Virus record (IMG/VR): IMGVR_UViG_3300024517_000116
Coordinates: 1 to 23,318 of that record
Origin: a virus
Length of the DNA: 23,318 nucleotides
Direction: 5' to 3' (one strand)
Shown here: positions 1-7,797 of the stretch, piece by piece
How the letters are laid out: each line of letters opens with the position of its first letter
How positions within the stretch are numbered: position 1 is the stretch's first letter
The notes under the pieces: model-generated
What the model saw: the letters and a program-made list of their open reading frames with translations, nothing else
What the model was told of the DNA's origin: nothing
Databases searched by the model: none
Translations under genes and position numbers: made by a program

Positions 1-1
1 T

Positions 2-1300
2 TCTCCGACAATTGGTGCTAACACCATTGCAAACAGCCAACTTGCTCAAATCAATCAAAACATAATTAAAGGCCGTGTCTCTACTGGTCTTGGCGATGTT
101 GAAGATTTAACAGCGGTACAAGCTAAGACTGTTCTAAGTTTAGAGAATGTCGACAATACCGCCGATTCAGTTAAGCCAGTCTCAACGGCTCAAGCTGCGG
201 CAGATAATTTAAGAGTATTAGAAAGCACAGTTTCAGTTGCTAAGTTTAACGCAAGTGCTTTACAAGGTACTGATATTTCTACTGGAACGCCTTCAAATGG
301 TGATGTCTTATCTTACAATTCAGGAAATGACGAATATGAGCCTGTTGCGGCTGGCGGTGGTGGTGGTGTAAATGGCGGTATATCTTTCCAGACTAACTTT
401 GAAGTTGATGTTACAAGCTCAGAACCTGCAACCGGTGGCATTAAATTTAACTCTGCAACAATTGCAAGTGTCACAATTATAAGAGTTTCGGCAACTGATG
501 CAAATGGCGTTGATATTAATGACCGCCTTTCGACTATTGGCAATGGCGACTCTTTTTATTGTCGAGTTCTTAACGGAACTACAAAATGGCTTAAAGTTTC
601 TGTCACAAGCTCAACTTTAGTAACGACTTCATATGATATTGTTTGTGCTGTCGTTGGCGGAACTGGCGTTCTTCCTGCCGCAGCTGACATACTTGGCATT
701 GATCCAGAAATTATTACAACTGGCGGCACCGGTAATGTTGCAACATTTAACGGAAGAGCTGGTGCTGTTGTCTCGGCTAATACAGATTATCCAAGTTCAA
801 TTATACCTGACTCTTCTTCTGCCGGTGGCCCTTTTGTTTTTGACTCACTTGATACCTTAGTAACTTCCAAAGTCGCAACAACAAGAAATGTAAATACTGG
901 CACTACTTTGACTGGTGGCGGTGACTTAAGCGCTGACAGAACTTTAGATATTGATTTAACTAATTCAAATACCTACACGGCTCAGCAAGTATTTAGCAAT
1001 GGCAATTTAACTGATGCACCAAGTATTGTTTGGGATGTAGAAGATAAGCAGTCAACAGCGGTGACACTTACAGCAAATAGAGCCTTAGCAAATCCCACAA
1101 ACCAGATAGACAAAGGCACTTATGTTTTGCGTGTAGTCCAAGATGGCACCGGTTCGAGGACTTTAACTTTCGGGGCCAATTACAAATGGCCAGGAGGCAC
1201 CGCACCGACTTTAACGACTACAGCGGGTGCCGTGGATATAATCAGTTTCGTTTCAGATGGAACTAACATGTATGGAGTCTTCCAAGGAGACTTTAGCTAA
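2..1300 (+). CDS. Tail fibre protein, C-terminal part (5' end outside window)
   Basis: One frame is open from base 2 to the TAA at 1298-1300, giving about 432 residues with no N-terminus in the window. The protein is rich in Gly, Thr, Ser, Asn and Val and has a glycine run (about residues 117-121). The last ~60 residues (YVLRVVQDGTGSRTLTFG ... AVDIISFVSDGTNMYGVF) look like the C-terminal beta domain common in phage tail fibres, often the receptor-binding tip; TYTAQQVFS just before it is also typical of fibres. It is followed, with overlapping TAATG, by another likely distal-tail protein. Role in host recognition is inferred from family resemblance. Confidence 0.8.
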   Translation, partial: SPTIGANTIANSQLAQINQNIIKGRVSTGLGDVEDLTAVQAKTVLSLENVDNTADSVKPVSTAQAAADNLRVLESTVSVAKFNASALQGTDISTGTPSNGDVLSYNSGNDEYEPVAAGGGGGVNGGISFQTNFEVDVTSSEPATGGIKFNSATIASVTIIRVSATDANGVDINDRLSTIGNGDSFYCRVLNGTTKWLKVSVTSSTLVTTSYDIVCAVVGGTGVLPAAADILGIDPEIITTGGTGNVATFNGRAGAVVSANTDYPSSIIPDSSSAGGPFVFDSLDTLVTSKVATTRNVNTGTTLTGGGDLSADRTLDIDLTNSNTYTAQQVFSNGNLTDAPSIVWDVEDKQSTAVTLTANRALANPTNQIDKGTYVLRVVQDGTGSRTLTFGANYKWPGGTAPTLTTTAGAVDIISFVSDGTNMYGVFQGDFS

Positions 1301-2874
1301 TGTTTACGCATCCTGTTTGCTTTCTAGGGGCTGCGGGTACATCTACCCCAACTCTTTATAATACTTTAGGTTTAGACATTGCCGAGTCTCAATATCTAAG
1401 CTTAACAGATTCCACAGATTTTAATTTTGGAACAGCATATACATTTTGTTGCTGGGTTTATCCTACTGATTTATCCGTTGAGAATGGAATTTACAATCAG
1501 CCTGGCAGCTCTTTAAACTTTGCTCAAATGTCAATACTTCCAACTGGTAAGATGAGTTTTAAGGCAACTTATGGCGGCACAATTTCAATTGATATTGAAT
1601 CAGATGTAACCCTTCTTGAAAATAATCTTTATATGATCGGCTTTCAGGTAATTGGAAGTACACTTTCTTTTATTATTAATGGCGTTCACGATACTAATTC
1701 AGGCTCTTTTGCTGTCGCTCCGAATGATTTGGCAACTAACCTTCAGTTGGCCCGGGTTCATGAGGGGGTAAACTTCTTTTACTTTTCCGGTGCCTTTTCT
1801 TTACCGATGGCCTTTCAAGCAGCTTTAGGTCCACAGGCTTTATTAGATATCTATAATGGCGGCACAGCTAAACAACCTGAATGCTACGATGCAACGACAA
1901 TCACAGATAATTACGCTTTTGCTATTCCCTTAAATGATGGCGTTGATTCTGGGCAAGAGCTTGTTGACGTTTCAGGAAATGGAAATAATGCTTTTTTATT
2001 CGGATCACCTACACCGGTTTATGATGGAGAGCAGCAAGGGATTCTTACTTGCCCAGGTGGTGGCGATCCTACTATATTCGCAGTCAATAGTGCTTCTTAT
2101 AATGGTGTTTCTAATTATTTCAATGGCGGCGATATACTCGATGTTGGCACAGGCGATGCTTCTGTCTCTTTTTGGTTTAAGACAACCAATGGCGGCACCA
2201 CTGCAAGAGCCTTAGTGACTAAACAAAATGGAGCTTTCCCACAGTGGGGTATTCGTACAAACTCTAGTGGTACTATAAATGCAGCGGTAGAGGTTAGTGG
2301 CGGCCATTCATATTATTATGACACCACTAGCACAGTAAATGATGGCATGTATCACCATGTTGTGTGGATCTTCAACCGAGCAAGTAATATTCCTATTGTA
2401 TATATTGATGGATCTTTAGAAGCTATGGTTGATGCTGGATCTGTTGGCGATGTCTCAACAGGTAGCTTATCGAATTCAGCTAATTTATTTATTGGCGCAA
2501 GAGACCTAGTAAGTAAGTTACTTATGATTGGATCAATGGCGTTTATTAGGATGGCGGCTGAAGATTTAGACTCAACTGATGTGGCAAATTTGTATAACTC
2601 TGGGAACCCCCGCTGTTTCGATGGTATAGCCGCAACAACAAAAGCAAAATTAACAGCTGCCTGGGAGCTTGGAAACTGGACAGATTCAACCGGCACAGAG
2701 ATTGAGGACAGGGTTGGAGCTAACGACCTAACCAATGTTGGTTCGACGCCGTTCACTGAATCAGGCTTAGATGTTTCATGTGGCGGCACACCACCAGCCG
2801 AAACTTTCAATATCCTTACCGAATCAGGCGACTCTTTAACAACCGAATCAAGCGATAATTTAATACTGGAGTAA
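1300..2874 (+). CDS. LamG/concanavalin-like (two-domain) tail protein
   Basis: A 524-residue protein whose ATG overlaps the fibre gene stop (TAATG). Two regions look like LamG/jelly-roll domains. Domain 1 (about 20-190) contains SQYLSLTDSTDFNFG then YTFCCWVYPTD. Domain 2 (about 255-430) contains NYFNGGDILDVGTGDASVSFWFKT and later YHHVVWIF...VYIDGSLEA. Such domains often bind carbohydrate in phage tail proteins. The C-terminus (NILTESGDSLTTESSDNLILE) is a short Glu/Ser/Leu pattern I associate with the ends of phage tail proteins. No catalytic motif is visible. Probable role is host-surface binding at the tail tip. Confidence 0.75.
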   Translation: MFTHPVCFLGAAGTSTPTLYNTLGLDIAESQYLSLTDSTDFNFGTAYTFCCWVYPTDLSVENGIYNQPGSSLNFAQMSILPTGKMSFKATYGGTISIDIESDVTLLENNLYMIGFQVIGSTLSFIINGVHDTNSGSFAVAPNDLATNLQLARVHEGVNFFYFSGAFSLPMAFQAALGPQALLDIYNGGTAKQPECYDATTITDNYAFAIPLNDGVDSGQELVDVSGNGNNAFLFGSPTPVYDGEQQGILTCPGGGDPTIFAVNSASYNGVSNYFNGGDILDVGTGDASVSFWFKTTNGGTTARALVTKQNGAFPQWGIRTNSSGTINAAVEVSGGHSYYYDTTSTVNDGMYHHVVWIFNRASNIPIVYIDGSLEAMVDAGSVGDVSTGSLSNSANLFIGARDLVSKLLMIGSMAFIRMAAEDLDSTDVANLYNSGNPRCFDGIAATTKAKLTAAWELGNWTDSTGTEIEDRVGANDLTNVGSTPFTESGLDVSCGGTPPAETFNILTESGDSLTTESSDNLILE

Positions 2875-2877
2875 AAA

Positions 2878-3882
2878 ATGGCAGATACAAAATTTAGTGA
2901 ATTACCCGTAAAAAGCACAGCTGTTGATTTAATAGCGGATATTTTCGCGGTTGTCTCGGGTGGAGTAACAGAGCAGGTTCCAGCGAATCTTATACCTTTT
3001 ACAAAGATATTGACCGCTTCGACAAGCGTTTATATTGCGACTACCGGCAATGATACTACAGGAGATGGTTCTGTTGGCCTTCCATACTTAACGCCACATA
3101 AGGCTTATGAGCATTTACAAGACTATTTTCTAGGTGCTGGAGTTATTGCAACTATCCAGTGTGCTGCCGGTACTTATACGCATGCTTCGACTCTTATTCC
3201 TTATCACCCTCAAGGCTCACAAATAATCTTAAGTGGTGCGACTATGTTGGGTACTGTCGTTGATGGGGATTTTGTTGCAAGTGCAGCCACGACCACGACT
3301 AATCTTGAGACTAGATATGCGACAATTTTTAGAGGCAACTTTGCTGGTGCAATGATATCCTCTGGAGATTTTGGCACTGAGTTATTATTTAGATGTGAAG
3401 ATATCTTATTTGATGGCAATGCGGTGTCAACTTATGGCCTATTGATGACGAATGGCTCAAACTTCAGATGTGTCGGGATAAGCTGCATAAGTATGGTTGT
3501 TCGGGGCGTGCATATTGAAGGCGGTGGTTTAGGCGATATTAATGGTGATTCTAGTCTTAGTCATGGTGCCATTGGTTTATGGTCAGACACTAATTCAACT
3601 ATTTTAATGATTGATTGTTTTACTCCTTATAATACTGACACCGGCATTTTCTGCACTGGAGGGTCTCAATTGACTGTTTTTAATACTGTCTCAAGAGCAA
3701 ATACAAATGATGATTATGTTTCGTCTGATGTATCTTATATGCGCATAGCAAGCGGATTGGCTACAGGCCAGTTTGTCAGATGCTCAAATCGATCCTCAAT
3801 AAATGCTGCCAGTGTTGGGGGTGTTACTTATTCACCTGCTCACGCTGTGAACGGTAATAATGATTCAATAATCTACGCTTAA
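2878..3882 (+). CDS. Tail spike-like protein with predicted right-handed beta-helix
   Basis: 334 residues, starting four bases after the LamG gene. The N-terminal ~45 residues (MADTKFSELPVKSTAVDLIAD...) resemble short tail-attachment modules of phage spikes. VYIATTGNDTTGDGSVGLPYLTPHKAYEHLQDYF is the usual entry to pectate-lyase-like beta-helix proteins. From about residue 80 to 310 the sequence alternates short hydrophobic strands with Gly/Asn/Asp turns, including rung-like phrases such as ILFDGNAVSTYGLLMTNGS. This fold is used by capsule- or LPS-degrading spikes, but I cannot identify catalytic residues, so enzymatic activity is unproven. Confidence 0.7.
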   Translation: MADTKFSELPVKSTAVDLIADIFAVVSGGVTEQVPANLIPFTKILTASTSVYIATTGNDTTGDGSVGLPYLTPHKAYEHLQDYFLGAGVIATIQCAAGTYTHASTLIPYHPQGSQIILSGATMLGTVVDGDFVASAATTTTNLETRYATIFRGNFAGAMISSGDFGTELLFRCEDILFDGNAVSTYGLLMTNGSNFRCVGISCISMVVRGVHIEGGGLGDINGDSSLSHGAIGLWSDTNSTILMIDCFTPYNTDTGIFCTGGSQLTVFNTVSRANTNDDYVSSDVSYMRIASGLATGQFVRCSNRSSINAASVGGVTYSPAHAVNGNNDSIIYA

Positions 3883-3892
3883 GAGGTTTATC

Positions 3893-4147
3893 ATGCAAAT
3901 AGTTATTAAAGAAGATAAAGTATTCGCTATCCACACTAATGACCAGGATTTAGATGGTCACTATGATGGCCTAGAAGTCTTGGAAATTGATGGCGTTAAG
4001 CCGCATAAAGAAGATGGAACGCCAAAGACTAAGACTGAATTAGTCTCCGAGTCTGACGGTATGTCAAAGAAGGCTACTAAGCTTCAGAAATTAGCCAAGA
4101 TGGTAATTAATTTAAAAGCCAGAGTTGATGCATTAGAAGGCAACTAA
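3893..4147 (+). CDS. Small tail-associated protein with C-terminal coiled coil
   Basis: 84 residues with an AAGAGGTT ribosome-binding site just before the ATG. The N-terminal half is beta-like (MQIVIKEDKVFAIHTNDQDLDG...LEVLEIDGV); the C-terminal third (TKLQKLAKMVINLKARVDALEGN) is a short heptad-patterned helix. It lies directly after the spike gene and its stop overlaps the next start (TAATG). A fibre/spike accessory or chaperone-like role is possible from position only; no family recognised. Confidence 0.6.
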   Translation: MQIVIKEDKVFAIHTNDQDLDGHYDGLEVLEIDGVKPHKEDGTPKTKTELVSESDGMSKKATKLQKLAKMVINLKARVDALEGN

Positions 4148-4548
4148 TGACAGATAAGCAAATAGAAAAGTGGTTTGTAGAGCTTCCAGAGTATGAATCT
4201 TATGTAATGGCTATTGGTCATTATAATAAAGATCTTGGATATGCCGGGCCGAATAACAGTAAGGTTTTAGAGTATATAATTCCGGAAACTTTATATGGTA
4301 TTAATCTAAATCCGGCTTTTTATCAACACGATGCGAATTATTCAATAGGTGGAAACAATAAAGACCGCTGGAAATCTGATGTCACCATGGTAGCAACTGG
4401 TTTATTCATTATAGAAAACACTCCAGATAGATGGTATTTGTGGGGAGTTAATACAGCCAGGCGTCACATGGCACGAAATAGATTAGTAAAATACTTTGAG
4501 GCTGTAAGGTCACAAGGCCATAAGAGCTTTAACTTTAGTGGTAATTGA
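4147..4548 (+). CDS. HDxxY-motif protein, phospholipase A2-like
   Basis: 133 residues. The central stretch LNPAFYQHDANYSIGGNNKDRWKSD has His61-Asp62 in an HDxxY context followed by GG and an acidic residue at 78, which matches the helix-with-His-Asp signature of small PLA2-like phage proteins. The Cys pairs of secreted PLA2s are absent, as is common in phage versions. The gene sits between the tail and the membrane/lipoprotein genes, so it could act on host membranes or be a virion component. The assignment rests on this motif alone. Confidence 0.5.
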   Translation: MTDKQIEKWFVELPEYESYVMAIGHYNKDLGYAGPNNSKVLEYIIPETLYGINLNPAFYQHDANYSIGGNNKDRWKSDVTMVATGLFIIENTPDRWYLWGVNTARRHMARNRLVKYFEAVRSQGHKSFNFSGN

Positions 4549-4619
4549 ATTACAAAATTAAGATATTATTGTAAAACACCAGACTTTAAGAACTATATTA
4601 TAATAAGGCAAGAAGAAAA

Positions 4620-4958
4620 ATGAGTATAACAAATGAAGACATTAGCTTTTGGGGAAGCGCTTTGGTTATTATGGGTGTGGTGTTTTCAATTATTAAGGGC
4701 ATTGTAGTCATGAAAGAAAAAATAAGGGTTCTGGATGGGAAAATTGACTCTCACAAAGACGACACTCATAAAAAATTTGATGATATTGAGAGCGCATTTA
4801 ATGAATATAAGACCGAAATTAAAGAGGTCATAGGCGAGCTTAAGAAAGAAGTAGATAAATTAAGGGACTCAAACCAACAAGCACAGAAAGAGCTCATAAA
4901 GATCATCAATAAAAATCATATTTCTTTGCTTGAGAAAATAAGCGAGGCCAAGAAATGA
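4620..4958 (+). CDS. Membrane-anchored coiled-coil protein (inner-membrane spanin or holin candidate)
   Basis: 112 residues: one hydrophobic segment (about 10-30, FWGSALVIMGVVFSIIKGIVV) followed by a long charged helix (32-112) with heptad-like spacing (KIDSHKDDTHKKFDDIESAFNEYKTEIKEVIGELKKEVDKL). Rz-type i-spanins and some holin-associated proteins share this plan. A lipoprotein candidate for the partner o-spanin lies two genes downstream. It overlaps the following receiver gene by 4 bases (ATGA). Which lysis function it has cannot be decided from sequence alone. Confidence 0.55.
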   Translation: MSITNEDISFWGSALVIMGVVFSIIKGIVVMKEKIRVLDGKIDSHKDDTHKKFDDIESAFNEYKTEIKEVIGELKKEVDKLRDSNQQAQKELIKIINKNHISLLEKISEAKK

Positions 4959-5338
4959 TAGCTGACAAAACCTTAAATGTACTGCACTTCGAAGATGAGA
5001 AAACAAACCAGATGATCGTTAGGCATAAGCTAAAGAATAAATTTGGTGCCACAACTCAAACAGAATCTACTTTACAAAATCTCGACATCTACTTTAAGAC
5101 TCATTACATCGATCAATTTGACCTTGTTATCTGTGATTGGAATTTCCCTATTTTTAATATAGAACTTAAGCTCCCTACGCTTGCAAAGTCTGGCAAACCT
5201 ATTTTATTCTATAGTTGTATTGATGAATGCGAATGGCTAGAAAGAGTTAAAAAGGTTTTGGGAAAGATTCCCGATAACTTCACATTTAATCGAAAGGCTT
5301 GTGATGACATTATATCGACTATTAGAAATATCTTATAA
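4955..5338 (+). CDS. CheY-like response-regulator receiver domain protein
   Basis: 127 residues, the usual size of a stand-alone receiver domain. The layout fits: strand VLHF followed by the acidic pair Glu13-Asp14 (FEDE), strand FDLVICDW with Asp61 in the phospho-acceptor position, PILFYSC with Ser87 in the switch Ser/Thr position, and FTFNRKACDD with Lys114 in the conserved-lysine position. No output domain is present. It is coupled to the upstream membrane coiled-coil gene (ATGA) and overlaps the next lipoprotein gene by 35 bases. Family assignment is by motif; partner kinase and function are unknown. It may be a degenerate domain used for protein binding rather than signalling. Confidence 0.65.
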   Translation: MIADKTLNVLHFEDEKTNQMIVRHKLKNKFGATTQTESTLQNLDIYFKTHYIDQFDLVICDWNFPIFNIELKLPTLAKSGKPILFYSCIDECEWLERVKKVLGKIPDNFTFNRKACDDIISTIRNIL

Positions 5339-5519
5339 ACTTTTGTTTATATCTTTTACACTTTTGTTTATATCTTGCTCTTCAGTATTTATTTATGCGC
5401 CTAAAAATATTTGTGTGCATGGCGATGCTAAAGAAATAAAAGTTACCGGTTCGGATTTAGACGGTAACAAGCTCGATCAAAAGAGCGATGGTAATTTAAA
5501 GATCCCACTTTCACCCTAG
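5304..5519 (+). CDS. Small lipoprotein (o-spanin candidate)
   Basis: 71 residues from ATG 5304; GTG 5301 is in frame, but AAAGG at 5293-5297 is well placed for 5304. A signal peptide with hydrophobic core KLLFISFTLLFIS ends in a lipobox (LFIS-Cys25), predicting a ~47-residue lipidated mature protein (APKNICVHGDAKEIKVTGSDLDG...). The start is embedded in the receiver gene. Two-gene spanin systems pair such a short lipoprotein with a membrane coiled-coil protein like that at 4620. The two halves of the hydrophobic core are encoded by a 21-bp tandem duplication (5339-5380). Spanin role is inferred. Confidence 0.6.
   Translation: MTLYRLLEISYKLLFISFTLLFISCSSVFIYAPKNICVHGDAKEIKVTGSDLDGNKLDQKSDGNLKIPLSP
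5339..5380 (+). repeat. 21-bp tandem duplication inside lipoprotein signal peptide
   Basis: ACTTTTGTTTATATCTT occurs at 5339-5355 and again at 5360-5376, an exact 17-bp match at a 21-bp period. It encodes the repeated LLFIS block (LLFISFT / LLFISCS), so the duplication is in frame. Confidence 0.85.
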
Positions 5520-5547
5520 GCAAGCTCATTCCTTGTCTTTTCCTTGG

Positions 5548-5582
5548 CCCCCGCAGTTCTCGTCCTTCTGCGGGGGTTTTTT
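5548..5582 (+). terminator. Strong intrinsic terminator ending the tail/lysis operon
   Basis: A 9-bp perfect stem, CCCCCGCAG (5548-5556) with CTGCGGGGG (5568-5576), is followed by a T run (5577-5582). It lies between the convergent lipoprotein gene and the minus-strand recombination operon. There is no A-run on the left, so it should act only on plus-strand transcripts. Confidence 0.92.
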
Positions 5583-5584
5583 AT

Positions 5585-5929
5585 TTAGATGAAGTTTTCA
5601 GGTGGTGCCAGAAATACCGGTGCTTGTTGTTGTTGTTGCTGCGGTGCCTGTTGATACACGGGAATATTCGGCATCTCAACTGGTCGGGTTGATTGTTGCA
5701 TCGGTTGACCTTGCGGCTGCTCCTCGAAGATACTTAGCCAAACTGAGTCTTTACCTTCATGAAGTGCCTTTTGTCCCATTGCGGCTAAACTGGCACACAA
5801 AGCGGCATCCAGGATAATTGATTCACCACCTTCCGGGTATTGGTGCACCTTGCCAACCTGAACACGTGCCTTTTTAGTTTCGCCTTGCTTGTTCTGGTAT
5901 TCTCTGAGTGTTAGTAAAATCTTTTTCAT
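5585..5929 (-). CDS. Hypothetical protein of recombination operon, Q/P-rich tail
   Basis: 114 residues. The N-terminal ~75 residues look like a small beta-rich domain (KKILLTLREYQNK...ARVQVGKVHQYPEGGESIILD...DSVWLSIFEEQP). The last ~40 residues are Pro/Gln-rich with a glutamine run encoded by repeated CAA/CAG. A folded domain plus P/Q-rich tail next to a recombination exonuclease is reminiscent of phage ssDNA-binding proteins, but the terminal residues ENFI are not a clear acidic SSB tip, so this remains a guess. Last gene of the operon; overlaps the exonuclease gene by 4 bases. Confidence 0.6.
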   Translation of the reverse strand: MKKILLTLREYQNKQGETKKARVQVGKVHQYPEGGESIILDAALCASLAAMGQKALHEGKDSVWLSIFEEQPQGQPMQQSTRPVEMPNIPVYQQAPQQQQQQAPVFLAPPENFI

Positions 5930-6591
5930 GCTATTCCTTCCATTAGTTCATTTACGTATTTCTGACAAAGTTCAACTCTGTCTTTTATTTGTTGGATCTT
6001 CTTATCATCTCGCTTAACCTCAAAGCGCTTATATCTTAATTTTGTCGGCACATCGTCATAAGTATGGTATGCCTTGACTTCTTCATAAACTTCATCGATA
6101 TCACAGTTTTTTTGATACGCTAATGACTTGACTTCTCTCTCAATTAAGAAATCAGGCAAATCCATCAAAGTATAAATAACCTCTGCATTCTCTTTTCCCC
6201 AAAGATTCATATATCCTTGTAACTGCCATTCATAATCCTTATTTTTTAATTCAGTATCAAATAACGGGAATGTCGAAAACTCGAAGCTATTCTTAATATC
6301 AATAATTTTATTGGTATCGTTAATGTCACAAGTTCCTTGCATCCAGTCGTCTTGTTTAAACTCCTCATTCTTTTTATAGTTGGTTAATAATTTGGCATTT
6401 AAAAACTTAATGCTCCAGTCTTCACAGATATTTCCCTTATCCATGTATTTAGTATTTATTTCCTTGCGTCTATTGTAGAGCTGTTCAGCAAGCCATTTCT
6501 TGCAGTAAGTTTCAGCACCTTTTGATAGCTTAGGTTTATCTGCATAGGCCATAATCGAACCTATTGCAGAGCAGCGAATTTTGAATTTCAT
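5926..6591 (-). CDS. YqaJ/lambda-exonuclease-like recombination nuclease
   Basis: 221 residues with a PD-(D/E)xK nuclease core: GTCDI with Asp89, then IIDIK with Asp98 and Lys100, followed by the QxxxY-type motif Gln123-Tyr127 (EWQLQGYMNLWG) characteristic of the lambda-exo/YqaJ/RecB nuclease group. An upstream Glu57 (NICEDW) could be the additional metal ligand. The enzyme would resect linear double-stranded DNA 5'-to-3', creating single strands for RecT, whose gene is in the same operon two genes upstream. Starts and stops overlap both neighbours by 4 bases. Confidence 0.85.
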   Translation of the reverse strand: MKFKIRCSAIGSIMAYADKPKLSKGAETYCKKWLAEQLYNRRKEINTKYMDKGNICEDWSIKFLNAKLLTNYKKNEEFKQDDWMQGTCDINDTNKIIDIKNSFEFSTFPLFDTELKNKDYEWQLQGYMNLWGKENAEVIYTLMDLPDFLIEREVKSLAYQKNCDIDEVYEEVKAYHTYDDVPTKLRYKRFEVKRDDKKIQQIKDRVELCQKYVNELMEGIA

Positions 6592-6770
6592 TTTACCCCC
6601 AATGATTTTTTGATTGCATTGTCTACAATCATATTGGCGGTTCCAATTGCTTCATCTTCGATGGTTCCATATGGGTGTTCAGGGATTATACACTTGCTCA
6701 TATATGCGGTATTCAGGATGCCACTCGCAATCGAAGCCCTCAATTTTATTTCATCAGATACGCTTATCAT
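6588..6770 (-). CDS. Small hypothetical protein between RecT and exonuclease
   Basis: 60 residues, translationally coupled (4-base overlaps) to RecT upstream and the exonuclease downstream. No membrane segment, Cys pair or recognised family; mixed helix pattern (SDEIKLRASIASGILNTAYMSK...EDEAIGTANMIVDNAIKKSL). Retained as real because it is exactly fitted between two overlapping genes. Confidence 0.65.
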   Translation of the reverse strand: MISVSDEIKLRASIASGILNTAYMSKCIIPEHPYGTIEDEAIGTANMIVDNAIKKSLGVK

Positions 6771-7633
6771 TTTAACTTCCCCATTTTATCAAGGTAAGCC
6801 TCTCTTACATCCTGGTGGTCTGAGAAGCCGCTTTCCTTTACAATCTCCCATTTACTTTCCAAGTCTGCTTTATCTGCTGCGGTGGCAAAGGCTGCAATGA
6901 CATCCTCTTTAGTTGTTTTGACTTCTGGGGCTTCTTGCTCCGGCATATCGAAGCTAGAAAATTCCTTCTCATCAACTTTTTGTATTACCTGGACATCTTC
7001 AGGCGATAAAGGAAGCCACTTAGATAGACGCTTGAATACCGTTTTTTTTGCCATCTCGTCAAAGTCAGTTTTCCAAGGGCCGAAATTTCCCGCTTTGGAT
7101 CTGGCTTTAATTTTATTCACTTCGTCAAGAGTCATTACTTCAGCTTTTCTGCTGCCGTCTTTAAACTCAACTTGAGCATAATAGGCATAAGCAACACCGC
7201 GATCTTCTTTAAAGTTTGGCCGGTGAGCTTCAACTTTTCCGGCATTGTAGACAAACTCATCATTATCACAAATTTTATCACTGTGAATATTCGCGATTTT
7301 TCCAGAACGCATTGCTAATTCAATCAAGCCTTTATAGTCAATAATCAACTGACAATCAACTCTGTTCTCTTTCCGGTTATTAAATGGCAAAAGGTGAGCC
7401 CGGCGGCCATCTGGTTCAATGCCAAGCTGTGCACAATCCAAAAGACAGGCAATAAAACTATCTCTATCACACTCTAAAAGCTTAGGTGTCTTGGTCATCG
7501 CAGTCATTGATATTCTCAAGAATCTATCAGGCGTGCAGATTGACGGCAAGGCTTTTGCTATCTGCTCTTTTACGGCATCACCAGAGATAAAAGTTCTTAG
7601 GTCGGTGCTATTCTTTTTAATTTCAGTGCTCAT
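6767..7633 (-). CDS. recT: RecT-family single-strand annealing recombinase
   Basis: 288 residues, close to the usual RecT length. Recognisable RecT blocks include LLDCAQLGIEPDGRRAHLLPF, CQLIIDYKGLIELAMRSGKIANIHSDKICDNDEF, and DEMAKKTVFKRLSKWLP. RecT binds the single strands made by its partner exonuclease and anneals complementary DNA; the partner (YqaJ-like) is in the same operon. The C-terminal ~60 residues are acidic and less conserved. Start overlaps the upstream membrane-peptide gene by ATGA. Confidence 0.93.
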   Translation of the reverse strand: MSTEIKKNSTDLRTFISGDAVKEQIAKALPSICTPDRFLRISMTAMTKTPKLLECDRDSFIACLLDCAQLGIEPDGRRAHLLPFNNRKENRVDCQLIIDYKGLIELAMRSGKIANIHSDKICDNDEFVYNAGKVEAHRPNFKEDRGVAYAYYAQVEFKDGSRKAEVMTLDEVNKIKARSKAGNFGPWKTDFDEMAKKTVFKRLSKWLPLSPEDVQVIQKVDEKEFSSFDMPEQEAPEVKTTKEDVIAAFATAADKADLESKWEIVKESGFSDHQDVREAYLDKMGKLK

Positions 7634-7797
7634 TTTTCTTCCTTTTTGGTAATTTTATTATTGGTGAAACTAAATAACCTTACGTTCATTATTGCTGCAA
7701 CTGCAGTTGCCATACATCCAAATACTATACCAGAAAGCATTAAAACTCCGATCCACTGCCAAAAGCCGAGCTTCAGTAAAAATTCAAATAGTGTCAT
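7630..7797 (-). CDS. Small single-span membrane protein
   Basis: 55 residues: MTLFEFLLKLGFWQWIGVLM followed by a hydrophobic stretch (about 9-38, ...SGIVFGCMATAVAAIM) and a basic C-terminus ending KKEEK. Fits by 4-base overlaps between the RHH gene and RecT. Function unknown; similar tiny membrane proteins occur in early operons of many phages. Confidence 0.65.
   Translation of the reverse strand: MTLFEFLLKLGFWQWIGVLMLSGIVFGCMATAVAAIMNVRLFSFTNNKITKKEEK

Noticed and set aside
2352-2918. 188-codon minus-strand frame opposite the LamG gene
   Set aside because: It mirrors the codon bias of the real plus-strand gene, has no ribosome-binding site or recognised motif, and runs against the operon.
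4549-4619. Promoter before the membrane coiled-coil gene
   Set aside because: A TATAAT is present at 4599-4604 but no -35 lies at a proper distance; transcription from upstream is sufficient.
5621-5640. TTG/CAA repeat as a phase-variable microsatellite
   Set aside because: The unit is three bases, so slippage would only change glutamine number and not switch the gene on or off.
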